A stretch of DNA of 19,103 bases, from assembly GCA_937974195.1 (NCBI GenBank), contig CALJIC010000156.1:1-19103 (forward strand). The letters run 5' to 3'. Position 1 is the stretch's first letter. Every line of letters begins with the position of its first letter. Origin of the DNA: an uncultured Roseiflexaceae bacterium (GTDB lineage Bacteria; Chloroflexota; Chloroflexia; Chloroflexales; Roseiflexaceae). Below are positions 7,119-14,770 of this stretch, in pieces. The notes beneath the pieces were generated by a model. The model was not told the DNA's origin and made no database searches. It was given only the letters and a program-made list of their open reading frames with translations. A program made the position numbers and the translations under genes.

Positions 7119-8566
7119 TGAACGTCGTACTGATCTCAACCTACGAGCTGGGCCGCCAGCCGTTCGGGCTGGCCTCGCCCGCGGCCTGGCTGCGCGAGGC
7201 CGGAGCGCAGGTCACCTGCCTCGACCTGGCGGTGCAGCCGCTCGACGAGCGGGCGGTGGCGAGCGCCGGGCTGATCGGGGTGTACCTGCCGATGCACACC
7301 GCCACGCGCCTGGCGGCCGAGCTCATCCCGCGGCTGCGCGCGCTCGCGCCCCGGGCGCACCTGTGCTGCTTCGGCCTGTACGCGCCGGGCAACGAGGCGC
7401 TGCTGCGCTCGCTCGGGGCGGACACGCTGATCGGCGGGGAGTTCGAGGGCCACCTGGCGGCGCTCTACCGGCGGCTCGCCGGTGAGGCGCAGGGTGGGTC
7501 GCAGCAGGCTGCGCCCCTACTCTCCGTGTCCTCCGTGACCTCCGTGGATCGTTCCTCCGTGGCCTCCGTGACCTCCGTGGATCGGTTGGACTTCCGCGTG
7601 CCCGACCGCGCCGGCCTGCCCCCGCTCGAGGCCTACGCCCGCGTGCGCATGCCAGACGGCAGCGAGCGCCTGGCCGGCTACACCGAGGCCAGCCGCGGCT
7701 GCAAGCACCTCTGCCGGCACTGCCCGGTGGTCCCGGTGTACGGCGGCCGCTTCCGCGTCGTCGGGCGCGACGTGGTGCTGGAGGACATCCGGCGCCAGGT
7801 GGCGGCCGGCGCCCGCCACATCACCTTCGGCGACCCCGACTTCTTCAACGGCCCCGGCCACGCCCTGCCGATCGTGCGCGCGCTGCACGCCGAGTTCCCC
7901 GACCTGACCTACGACGTCACGATCAAGGTCGAGCACCTGCTACGCTACGCCCGCCACCTGCCCGAGCTGCGCGACACCGGCTGCCTGTTCGTGACCAGCG
8001 CGGTCGAGGCGGTGGACGACGCGATCCTGGCGATCTTCGACAAACGCCACACCCGCGCCGACTTCGAGCGCGCCGTGGGCCTGCTGCGCCAGGTCGGGCT
8101 GGCGCTCAACCCGACCTTCGTCGCCTTCACGCCCTGGACCACCCGCGCCGGCTACCAGGAGCTGCTGCGCACAGTCCGCGACCTCGACCTGGTGGCGAGC
8201 GTCTCCCCGGTCCAGTACGCCATCCGGCTGCTCATCCCGGCCGGCTCGCGGCTGCTCGAGCTGCCCGAGGTGCGCCGGCTGGTGGGCCCCTTCGACCCGC
8301 AGGCGCTGTGCTACCGCTGGGCCCACCCCGACCCGGCGATGGACGCGCTGCAGGCCGAGGTGACGCGCGCCGTGCACCGCGGGCAGCGCCAGGGGGAGAC
8401 GCGCGAGCAGATTTTCGAGCGGGTCTGGGCGCTCGCCCACGGCCTCCCCGCGCCGGCTAGCCCCGGCCGCCGCTTCCCGCCGCGCGCGCTCGTGCCGCAC
8501 ATGAGCGAGCCGTGGTACTGCTGAGCGGAGCCCACCGAGGAGCAGTTTGCTTCTGAGCGCGTGTAG
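7118..8566 (+). CDS. CUAEP-tail radical SAM selenoprotein with B12-binding-like N-terminal domain; in-frame TGA read as selenocysteine
   Basis: The start overlaps the GH20 stop as TGATG. Residues 1-120 form a Rossmann-like, B12-binding-type domain without DxHxxG. Residues 136-157 are a repeat-derived linker. The radical SAM core follows with the 4Fe-4S motif CKHLCRHC (C195, C199, C202) and GDPDFF near 238-243. The frame meets TGA at 8522-8524 just after SEPWYC, then continues AEPTEEQFASERV to TAG at 8564-8566. Tyr-Cys-TGA-Ala-Glu-Pro is the hallmark tail of the CUAEP/CCAEP radical SAM family, where U is selenocysteine. The full product is 482 residues with Cys468-Sec469 adjacent. A SECIS-like hairpin lies at 8538-8554. 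Stopping at the TGA would give 468 residues and lose the conserved tail. The reaction of this family is unknown to me. Radical SAM assignment is near certain; selenocysteine is strongly supported but unproven. Confidence 0.85.
7522..7584 (+). repeat. Two 33-nt repeats built from a 9-nt CTCCGTGnn motif, inside the radical SAM gene
   Basis: CTCCGTGnn occurs six times (7522, 7531, 7540, 7555, 7564, 7573), arranged as two copies with a 33-nt period. In frame they encode SVSSVTSVDRS and SVASVTSVDRL (residues 136-157), linking the N-terminal domain to the radical SAM core. The low-complexity unit looks like a dispersed short repeat that entered the gene without breaking frame. Confidence 0.8.
8522..8554 (+). 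promoter_or_regulatory. Selenocysteine UGA and candidate bacterial SECIS hairpin
   Basis: The UGA is at 8522-8524. AGGAGCA (8538-8544) pairs with UGCUUCU (8548-8554) including one G.U pair, around the loop GUU (8545-8547). The loop G lies 20 nt past the UGA. Bacterial SECIS elements sit directly downstream of the UGA inside the coding region and carry G then U at the start of the apical loop for SelB binding, so position and loop both fit. An outer GCG (8525-8527) and CGC (8558-8560) could extend the fold. Confidence 0.65.
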
Positions 8567-9038
8567 GGCACGAATCCAAACCAGAGCTCGCCCCCGCCCC
8601 GACGGCGGCTGGGCGCTGCTGCTTGCCGCAGTTGCGCTCCGGCTCGGATCGTGCTATACTTCACAATCACGACGCATCGAGGACGATGGCGAATCGGAGG
8701 GTGCGTGCGCAAGCACGCCTCAGGTGGCTTCTAGCAACGGATCCCCGGCCCGCGTCTCTCGAACCTCCGCGCCTCGTGGTCCCCACCTCACCTTCGACGG
8801 CATAGATTCTGCAAGTTAAGCGCGCCTAACGGCGCGCCGCTGCCCTTTGGCGCAGATGCCGGCAGCTGGAGCGGCTCCGTGTGGTCAACCGGTTACCGTA
8901 CCAGCTGTTCGCCCGCCATCGCCAGTGCGCCGCGCGTGCGGCGAGACTGAGCCGCGCGCAGGAGATGAGAGCGCCCGTGGCCTCGGGCGGCATCGGCATG
9001 CCCTAGAGGCCCGCGGGCAGCTACAGGAGACAGGTCCG
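8567..9038. other. Intergenic region and long untranslated leader of the Opp-type operon
   Basis: No gene is supported here. From the promoter at 8632-8660 to the ATG at 9039, a leader of about 370 nt would be transcribed. Clear hairpins are GCGTGC, GCAA tetraloop, GCACGC (8703-8718, a GNRA loop) and GCGCGCC, TAAC, GGCGCGC (8820-8837). I could not match a known riboswitch consensus. Open frames in this stretch (for example 8547-8819) lack a ribosome site and family resemblance. Confidence 0.5.
8632..8660 (+). promoter_or_regulatory. Promoter for the Opp-type operon
   Basis: TTGCGC (8632-8637), a 17-nt spacer and TATACT (8655-8660) with an upstream TGC (8652-8654) give a partial -35 and a good extended -10. 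Predicted transcription starts near 8667. Confidence 0.6.
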
Positions 9039-10832
9039 ATGACCAACAGATGGAACTTCCGCGGCAGCGCGGCGCACGTGCTGCTGATCGCCCTGCTCGT
9101 GCCGCTGATCGCGGCCTGCGGTGGGGCCAGCGGCGGGCAGCCGACCACAGGCCCGGCCGGCGCCCCCACCACCGCGCCGGCTACCGGCGAGGCCGAGCAG
9201 CCCGGCACCGGCGGCGAGGGCCAGCAGGGCCAGCTTCCCGGGACCGGCACCGCCAGCGAGGCCGAGCTCGCGCCGCCCGAGCAGCAGATCTTCCGCGCCT
9301 ACCTGACGTCCGAGCCGGAGAGCATCGACCCGGCGCTCAGCCAGAGCACCTCTGAGGAAGTGGTGCTCAAGCAGCTCTTCACCGGCCTCACGCGCATCAA
9401 CCCCGACCTCGAGCCCGAGCCGGCGATCGCCGAGTCCTGGGAGTTCAACGAGGACAACACGCAGATCACCTTCACCCTGCGCGAGACCACCTGGAGCGAC
9501 GGCCAGCCGCTGACCGCGCGCGACTTCGAGTACGCCTGGAAGCGCTACCTCGACCCGCGCACCGCCTCGCCGTACGCCTCGCTCGCGTCCGACGTGATCC
9601 AGGGCGGCGCGGAGCTGGTGGGGGCCGAGACCTCAGACGACGCGCAGCTCGACGAGCTGCGTGAGGCGCTCGGCGTCCGCGCGGTGGACGACCGGACCCT
9701 GCAGGTGGACCTGGCCATCCCCGCGCCGTTCTTCCCGAGCCTGGTGGCGCTCGGCACGATGGCCCCGGTGCGCCAGGACATCATCGAGGCCAACGGCGAC
9801 CGCTGGACCGAGGTCGGCACGCTGGTCGGCAACGGGCCGTTCGTGCTGCAGGACTACACCCCCGGCTCGAGCATGACCTTCGCGCCGAACCCGAACTACT
9901 TCGAGGGCCCGCCGACGCTGCAGCAGCTGACGATCAACTTCATCACCGACGACGCGACCGCCTTCGCCAACTACCAGGCCGACGAGCTGGACGTCACCGC
10001 CGTGCCGCCCGCCGAGGTGCCCGGCATCCAGCGGAACCCCGACCTGTCCTCGCAGATCGCGCTGAACAACCAGCTCGCGACCTACTACTTCAGCTTCAAC
10101 GTGACCCAGCCGCCGTTCGACAACGTGCAGGTGCGGCAGGCGTTCGCCCACGCGATCGACCGGCAGACGCTGGTGGACCAGGTGCTCAGCGGCATCCCGC
10201 AGCCGGCCTGGAGCTTCATCCCGCCGGGCGTGCCGGGGCACATCACCCGCGAGAAGGCCGGCGAGGCGGCCCAGACGTTCGACCCGGAGCGGGCGCGCCA
10301 GCTGCTGGCCGAGGCCGGCTACCCGAACGGCGAGAACTTCCCGCCGGTCAGCCTGGCCTTCAACAACAACGGCTCGCACGCCCTGATCGCCGAGCGCGTC
10401 CAGGCCGACCTCCAGGAGAACCTGGGCATCCAGGTCGAGCTCGACCCGCGTGAGGCCACCACCTACTTCAGCGAGGTGCAGGACAACCCGCCGCCGTTCT
10501 TCCGCGCCGGCTGGAACGCCGACTACGCCGACCCGTACAACTTCGACCGGCTGGTATTCGGCCCGGGCAGCAGCCAGAACTACGGCATGTGGGAGAACCT
10601 CGAGTTCACGCGGCTGCTCGACGAGGCCGACACCGCGGCCACCCCGGAGGAGCGCATCGCCGCCTACCAGGAGGCCGAGAAGGTGCTGGCGCAGGACGCC
10701 GGCTCGGTGTTCGTCTACTGGTACCGGACGTTCCGCCTGGTCAAGCCCTGGGTGCGCGGCATGTACTACACCGCGCAGGACCCGGAGCCGGGCGCGTTCT
10801 CGTACAAGGATATCCAGATCCTGAACCACTAG
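9039..10832 (+). CDS. Peptide-type ABC transporter substrate-binding lipoprotein (SBP family 5)
   Basis: The 597-residue lipoprotein captures a substrate outside the membrane for the permeases encoded next. A hydrophobic stretch (13-25) and lipobox IAAC (Cys27) are followed by a Gly/Thr/Pro/Glu-rich linker to about 80. The SBP_bac_5 fold includes SEPESIDPALSQS, the typical cluster-C signature region AESWEFNEDNTQITFTLR, VGNGPFVLQDY and VRQAFAHAIDR. The overall layout matches OppA/DppA/MppA-type proteins (usually 520-600 residues). Start: ATG at 9039 with AGGAG at 9025-9029. The ligand (oligopeptide, dipeptide, sugar or other) cannot be read from sequence. A two-hairpin element separates it from the permease genes and may favour its higher expression. 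Confidence 0.93.
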   Translation: MTNRWNFRGSAAHVLLIALLVPLIAACGGASGGQPTTGPAGAPTTAPATGEAEQPGTGGEGQQGQLPGTGTASEAELAPPEQQIFRAYLTSEPESIDPALSQSTSEEVVLKQLFTGLTRINPDLEPEPAIAESWEFNEDNTQITFTLRETTWSDGQPLTARDFEYAWKRYLDPRTASPYASLASDVIQGGAELVGAETSDDAQLDELREALGVRAVDDRTLQVDLAIPAPFFPSLVALGTMAPVRQDIIEANGDRWTEVGTLVGNGPFVLQDYTPGSSMTFAPNPNYFEGPPTLQQLTINFITDDATAFANYQADELDVTAVPPAEVPGIQRNPDLSSQIALNNQLATYYFSFNVTQPPFDNVQVRQAFAHAIDRQTLVDQVLSGIPQPAWSFIPPGVPGHITREKAGEAAQTFDPERARQLLAEAGYPNGENFPPVSLAFNNNGSHALIAERVQADLQENLGIQVELDPREATTYFSEVQDNPPPFFRAGWNADYADPYNFDRLVFGPGSSQNYGMWENLEFTRLLDEADTAATPEERIAAYQEAEKVLAQDAGSVFVYWYRTFRLVKPWVRGMYYTAQDPEPGAFSYKDIQILNH

Positions 10833-10847
10833 CCTGGTTCGGGAGGA

Positions 10848-10931
10848 GCGGGGAGGCTTCGCCTCCCCGCCATGTTGCTAGCTTCCGCGCTCTGCGGCGG
10901 GGTGCCGCCGCGGAGCGGCCACAAAAGAGAG
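10848..10931 (+). repeat. Two-hairpin intergenic element between binding protein and permease genes
   Basis: Hairpin 1 is perfect: GCGGGGAGGC (10848-10857), loop TTC, GCCTCCCCGC (10861-10870). Hairpin 2 pairs GCTCTGCGGCGG (10889-10900) with CCGCCGCGGAGC (10905-10916), with one G.U pair. An ACAAAAGAGAG tract follows. The order and hairpin 2 core match copies 1 and 2. Its place after the binding-protein gene resembles the REP element between malE and malF in E. coli, which stabilises upstream mRNA. Confidence 0.7.
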
Positions 10932-10941
10932 TGTGGCGGGC

Positions 10942-11859
10942 ATGGTCACATTTTTCATCCGCAGAGTGATCTTCCTCATCCCCGTGCTCCTGTTCGTCGC
11001 GCTGATCACGTTCACGCTGATGCACCTGGCGCCCGGCGGGCCGTGGAGCGGCGAGCGCAACCTCCCGCCGGCGGTGGAGCGCAACCTGAACGAGAAGTAC
11101 GGCCTGGACCGCCCGGTGCCGGAGCAGTTCGTCCTGTACCTGAGCAACCTGCTGCGGGGCGACCTGGGGCTAAGCTTCTCCAAGCCGGGCCGCAGCGTCC
11201 AGGAGGTGCTGGGGGGCGGGATCGGCGTCACCGTGCAGCTCGGGCTGATCGCGGCGCTCGTCGCGATCCTGATCGGCATCCCGCTCGGGATCATCGCCGC
11301 GCTGCGCCACAACACCGCGGTGGACTACATCAGCATGTTCACCGCGATCATCGGCTACACCACGCCCTCGTTCGTGCTCGGCATCTTCCTGATCGTGCTG
11401 TTCGCCGTCCAGCTGCGCGTGCTCCCGCCGAGCGGCTGGGGGCGGCCGGCGTCCATGGTGCTGCCGGTGATCGCGCTCGCGGCCGCGCCGATCGCCATTC
11501 TGGCGCGCTACACCCGCGCCAGCATGCTGGACATCCTGCAGCAGGACTACGTGCGCACCGCGCGCTCCAAAGGGCTCGCCGAGCAGGTCGTCGTGCTGCG
11601 GCACATGCTGCGCAACGCGCTGCTGCCGGTGATCACCGTGCTCGGGCCAGTCACCGCCGCGCTCGTGACCGGATCGTTCGTGGTGGAGCGCATGTTCCGC
11701 ATCCCCGGCATCGGGCGCATGTACATCGACGCGATCTTCGCGCGCGACTACCCGCTGATCATGGGCACCACGCTGCTGTACGCGGTCACGGTCGCAGTCT
11801 TCAACCTGATCGTCGACATGCTGTACGTCGCGGTCGACCCGCGCATCTCGTACCGCTGA
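10942..11859 (+). CDS. Peptide-type ABC transporter permease, OppB/DppB family
   Basis: The 305-residue membrane protein has the usual OppB/DppB length. It starts with FFIRRVIFLIPVLLFVALITFTLMHL split as the first membrane segment, then a periplasmic loop to about 95. Five more helices lie in the BPD_transp_1 domain (about 95-305). The cytoplasmic EAA-type loop that contacts the ATPase is visible as DYVRTARSKG, followed by RHMLRNALLPVI. The ATG at 10942 is preferred: AGAGAG at 10926-10931 sits 10 nt before it. A GTG at 10933 in the same frame is possible and would add three residues. It pairs with the OppC-type permease 29 nt downstream. Confidence 0.93.
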   Translation: MVTFFIRRVIFLIPVLLFVALITFTLMHLAPGGPWSGERNLPPAVERNLNEKYGLDRPVPEQFVLYLSNLLRGDLGLSFSKPGRSVQEVLGGGIGVTVQLGLIAALVAILIGIPLGIIAALRHNTAVDYISMFTAIIGYTTPSFVLGIFLIVLFAVQLRVLPPSGWGRPASMVLPVIALAAAPIAILARYTRASMLDILQQDYVRTARSKGLAEQVVVLRHMLRNALLPVITVLGPVTAALVTGSFVVERMFRIPGIGRMYIDAIFARDYPLIMGTTLLYAVTVAVFNLIVDMLYVAVDPRISYR

Positions 11860-11888
11860 CGGCGTGCCACGCAGAGACGAGGTTATCG

Positions 11889-12782
11889 ATGGCGGAGGCA
11901 ACACTCACACCAACCGCACAGCTCGAACAGCAGCGCCCGGCGCGCGGCCTGTGGAGCGACGCCTGGCGGCGGCTGCGCCAGAACAAGGCCGCGGTCGTCG
12001 GCGCGGCCGTCGTGCTGCTGCTCGTGCTCGTCGCGATCTTCGCCGACGTGCTGGCGCCGTACCCGTACGCCCAGCAGCACATCCAGGACACCTTCGAGCC
12101 GATCGGCTCGCCGGCCTACCTGCTCGGCACCGACCAGCTCGGGCGCGACCTGCTCAGCCGCCTGATCTACGGCACGCGCATCTCGCTCGGCGTCGCGTTT
12201 CTGGCGCAGGCGATCACGCTGGCGATCGGCATCCCGCTCGGGCTGCTCGCCGGCGCCGGCTCGCGCACCGTCGACAACCTGATCATGCGCGTCACCGACG
12301 TGATCTACGCCTTCCCCGACCTGCTGTTCGTGATCATCATCATGGCGGTGCTCGGGCGCAACATCGTGTTCGTGCCGCTGGCGATCGGGATCGTGAACTG
12401 GACGACGATCGCGCGGCTGGTGCGCAGCCAGGTGCTGAGCCTGCGCGAGCGCGACTTCGTGACCGCGGCGCGGGCGCTCGGCGTGCCGGGCAGGCGCATC
12501 ATGCTGAACCACATGCTGCCCAACGCGCTCACGCCGATCATCGTCGCCGTCACGCTCGGCGTCCCGCAGTTCATCATGCTCGAGTCGACGCTCAGCTTCA
12601 TCGGGATCGGCGCCCCGCCGCCCATGCCGAGCTGGGGGCTGATGATCAACGACGGCTTCAACTCGATCTTCAGCTACCCGCACATGGTCGTGCTGCCCGG
12701 CCTGGCGATCGCCCTCACGATGCTCAGCTTCGCCTTCCTCGGCGACGGCCTGCGCGACGCGCTCGACCCGCGCGAGCGCTGA
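11889..12782 (+). CDS. Peptide-type ABC transporter permease, OppC/DppC family
   Basis: The 297-residue protein has an OppC N-terminal domain (about 20-75, first helix AAVVGAAVVLLLVLVAIFA) and the BPD_transp_1 core (about 95-295). LLGTDQLGRDLLSRLIYGTR is a typical OppC signature. The EAA-type coupling loop is DFVTAARALGVPGRRIMLNHMLP. It forms a heterodimeric channel with the preceding permease. GAGG (11879-11882) with a 6-nt spacing supports the ATG at 11889. No OppD or OppF ATPase follows: the next gene is P5C dehydrogenase. The ATPases must be encoded elsewhere or be shared. Confidence 0.93.
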   Translation: MAEATLTPTAQLEQQRPARGLWSDAWRRLRQNKAAVVGAAVVLLLVLVAIFADVLAPYPYAQQHIQDTFEPIGSPAYLLGTDQLGRDLLSRLIYGTRISLGVAFLAQAITLAIGIPLGLLAGAGSRTVDNLIMRVTDVIYAFPDLLFVIIIMAVLGRNIVFVPLAIGIVNWTTIARLVRSQVLSLRERDFVTAARALGVPGRRIMLNHMLPNALTPIIVAVTLGVPQFIMLESTLSFIGIGAPPPMPSWGLMINDGFNSIFSYPHMVVLPGLAIALTMLSFAFLGDGLRDALDPRER

Positions 12783-12816
12783 CTCCGGGGGACCGAGAAC
12801 CTAGCGGGCGAGAACC

Positions 12817-12839
12817 CTGGGGAGGCGCAGCCTCCCCAG
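12817..12839. repeat. Perfect hairpin after the Opp operon
   Basis: CTGGGGAGGC (12817-12826), loop GCA, GCCTCCCCAG (12830-12839). A T-run is absent. It shares the three-base loop and G/C-rich arms of hairpin 1 in the dispersed family. It may end or protect the transporter transcript. Confidence 0.7.
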
Positions 12840-12916
12840 ACCCTCCGCGCCGCAAGGCGACAGACAGTGGGGCACACCGGGGATGGCGCAGCCGCCCCAA
12901 ACCCCACCGCGCCGGG

Positions 12917-12925
12917 TGCTATAAT
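12917..12925 (+). promoter_or_regulatory. Extended -10 promoter for P5C dehydrogenase
   Basis: TGCTATAAT is a perfect TATAAT with the TGn extension. No -35 match is present at the proper distance. Transcription would start near 12932, leaving about 31 nt before the ATG. Confidence 0.65.
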
Positions 12926-12962
12926 GTGCCCAGCCATCCACAGGAGCGCACAGGAGCGAGCC

Positions 12963-14513
12963 ATGCCGCACCCTGATTTTCGTAACGAGCCCTTCACGGA
13001 CTTCGCCGACCCGGCCAACGCCGCGGCGATGGAGCGCGCGCTGGCCGAGGTGCGCGGGCAGCTCGGCCGGACCTACCCGCTGATCATCGGCGGCGAGCGC
13101 ATCACCGCCGAGCGGACGATCGCCTCGACCAACCCCGCCCGCCCGTCCGAGGTCGTCGGCTACGCGAGCTGCGCCACCGCCGAGCAGGCCCGCCGCGCGG
13201 TCGAGGTGGCCTACGAGCGCTTCGACAGCTGGCGCAAGGTGCCGGCCGAGGAGCGCGCGGCCCTGCTGTTCCGGGTCGCCGAGGAGATGCGGCGGCGCAA
13301 GTTCGAGCTGGCGGCCTGGATCATCTACGAGGTCAGCAAGAACTGGGTCGAGGCCGACGCCGACGTGGCCGAGGCGATCGACTTCTGCGAGTACTACGCG
13401 CGCGAGATGCTGCGCCTGGCCGGGCCGCAGCGGGTGTACCCGCTCCCCGCCGAGCGGGACGAGCTGCGCTACATCCCGCTCGGCGCGGGGGTCGCCATCC
13501 CGCCCTGGAACTTCCCGCTGGCGATCACGACCGGCCTGACCGTGGCGCCGCTGGTGGCCGGCAACACCGTCGTGCTCAAGCCCTCGCCGCGCTCGCCGGT
13601 GGTGGCCGCGAAGCTGATGGAGGTGCTGGAGGCCGCCGGAGTGCCCGCCGGCGTCGTCAACTTCGTCACCGGCGAGGACGCGGAGATCGGCGACGTGCTG
13701 GTCGACCACCCGCTGGCGCGCTTCATCTCCTTCACCGGCTCGAAGGAGGTCGGGATCAGGATCTACGAGCGGGCGGCGAAGGTCCACCCCGGCCAGCGCT
13801 GGCTGAAGCGCGCGGTGCTGGAGATGGGCGGCAAGGACACGATAGTCGTCGACGAGACGGCCGACCTTGACGCCGCCGCGGAGGGGATCGTCCAGTCCGC
13901 CTTCGGCTTCCAGGGCCAGAAGTGCTCGGCCTGCTCGCGCGTCGTCGCGGTGGAGCCGGTGTACGACACCCTGCTGCAGAAGGTGGTCGAGCGCGCCCGC
14001 AGGCTCAACGTCGGCGACCCGGCCGCCAACGCGAACCTCGGCGCGGTGATCGACGGCCGCGCGCTGGAGAAGGTGCGGCGCTACCTCGAGATCGGCCGGC
14101 AGGAGGGGCGCCTGGTGCTCGGCGGCGAGCTTCCGGACGGGGCGGAGGGCTACTTCGTGCCGCCGACGATCTTCGCCGACGTGGCGCCGGACGCGCGCCT
14201 GGCCCAGGAGGAGATCTTCGGCCCGGTGCTGGCCTTCATCAAGGCGCGGGACTTCGACGAGGCGCTGGCGATCGCCAACAACACCGAGTACGGCCTCACC
14301 GGCGGGGTGTTCTCGCGGGACCGCGAGCGGCTGCGGCGGGCCGCCGAGGACTTCCACGTCGGCAACCTGTACCTCAACCGCAAGATCACCGGCGCGATGG
14401 TCGGCGCGCACCCGTTCGGCGGCTTCAATATGTCCGGCACGGACTCGAAGACCGGCGGGCCGGACTATCTGCTGCTGTTCCTGCAGGGCAAGAGCATCGC
14501 GGAAAAGCTGTGA
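12963..14513 (+). CDS. 1-pyrroline-5-carboxylate (L-glutamate gamma-semialdehyde) dehydrogenase
   Basis: It oxidises glutamate gamma-semialdehyde to glutamate with NAD+, the second step of proline breakdown. The 516-residue monofunctional form matches the RocA/PruA length. Aldehyde dehydrogenase motifs are clear: PWNFP (181-185, oxyanion Asn), LKPSP with NAD-site Lys206, FTGSKEVG (257-264), catalytic base E287 in LEMGGK, nucleophile C321 in GQKCSACSR, and EIFGPVL (417-423). These nearly coincide with the Thermus enzyme's Cys322 and Glu288. The ATG at 12963 has AGGAG at 12952-12956, spaced 6 nt. That site belongs to a tandem CAGGAGCGnn duplication (12941-12960). No proline dehydrogenase is in the window. 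rocA or pruA would both be valid names. Confidence 0.95.
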   Translation: MPHPDFRNEPFTDFADPANAAAMERALAEVRGQLGRTYPLIIGGERITAERTIASTNPARPSEVVGYASCATAEQARRAVEVAYERFDSWRKVPAEERAALLFRVAEEMRRRKFELAAWIIYEVSKNWVEADADVAEAIDFCEYYAREMLRLAGPQRVYPLPAERDELRYIPLGAGVAIPPWNFPLAITTGLTVAPLVAGNTVVLKPSPRSPVVAAKLMEVLEAAGVPAGVVNFVTGEDAEIGDVLVDHPLARFISFTGSKEVGIRIYERAAKVHPGQRWLKRAVLEMGGKDTIVVDETADLDAAAEGIVQSAFGFQGQKCSACSRVVAVEPVYDTLLQKVVERARRLNVGDPAANANLGAVIDGRALEKVRRYLEIGRQEGRLVLGGELPDGAEGYFVPPTIFADVAPDARLAQEEIFGPVLAFIKARDFDEALAIANNTEYGLTGGVFSRDRERLRRAAEDFHVGNLYLNRKITGAMVGAHPFGGFNMSGTDSKTGGPDYLLLFLQGKSIAEKL

Positions 14514-14586
14514 AGTCGGCCCGCGCGCGGGCGACTATCTCTGAGAGGTACACGAGTTCTGCGGGCGCACCACCCGCCCTCCCTAC

Positions 14587-14646
14587 GGCCCTCCACGCAC
14601 GCTTTTTCTCGGCGAAAAGGGAGACTTGGGGAGGCTGAGCCCCTCC
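14587..14646 (+). repeat. Reduced copy of the dispersed intergenic element
   Basis: GGCCCTCC (14587-14594), CTTTTTCTC, GGCGAAAAGGGAGA and CTTGGGGAGGCTGAGCCCC occur in the order found in copy 1, but the large central hairpin is reduced. A separate perfect hairpin, CGCGGGG, CCA, CCCCGCG (14737-14753), lies just before the next gene. The whole 14514-14770 gap has no gene. Confidence 0.55.
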
Positions 14647-14770
14647 TAGGGTGCGGGAGGGGGAGGGCCGCTAGCCCTCACAACCCCTGCAAAGGGCAGG
14701 CAGCACCCGGTACGGCAGAGCCGATCGTGCAGGCAGCGCGGGGCCACCCCGCGAACAACGAGAGAAACTG

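Noticed and set aside
8522..8524. TGA as the ordinary stop of the radical SAM gene
   Set aside because: Stopping here removes the Ala-Glu-Pro tail. The chance that AEP follows YC-TGA by accident is small, and a SECIS-like hairpin is present. It remains possible until the Sec machinery is confirmed.
8703..8718. Part of a known riboswitch (cyclic-di-GMP or cobalamin type)
   Set aside because: Only a single GNRA-capped stem fits. The conserved cores of those classes could not be found by eye.
8547..8819. A 90-codon gene between the radical SAM and binding-protein genes
   Set aside because: It overlaps the selenoprotein tail, spans the predicted promoter, lacks a ribosome site and resembles nothing.
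12817..12839. Intrinsic terminator for the transporter operon
   Set aside because: The hairpin is perfect but is followed by ACCCTCC, not a T-run. Kept only as a repeat-type hairpin.
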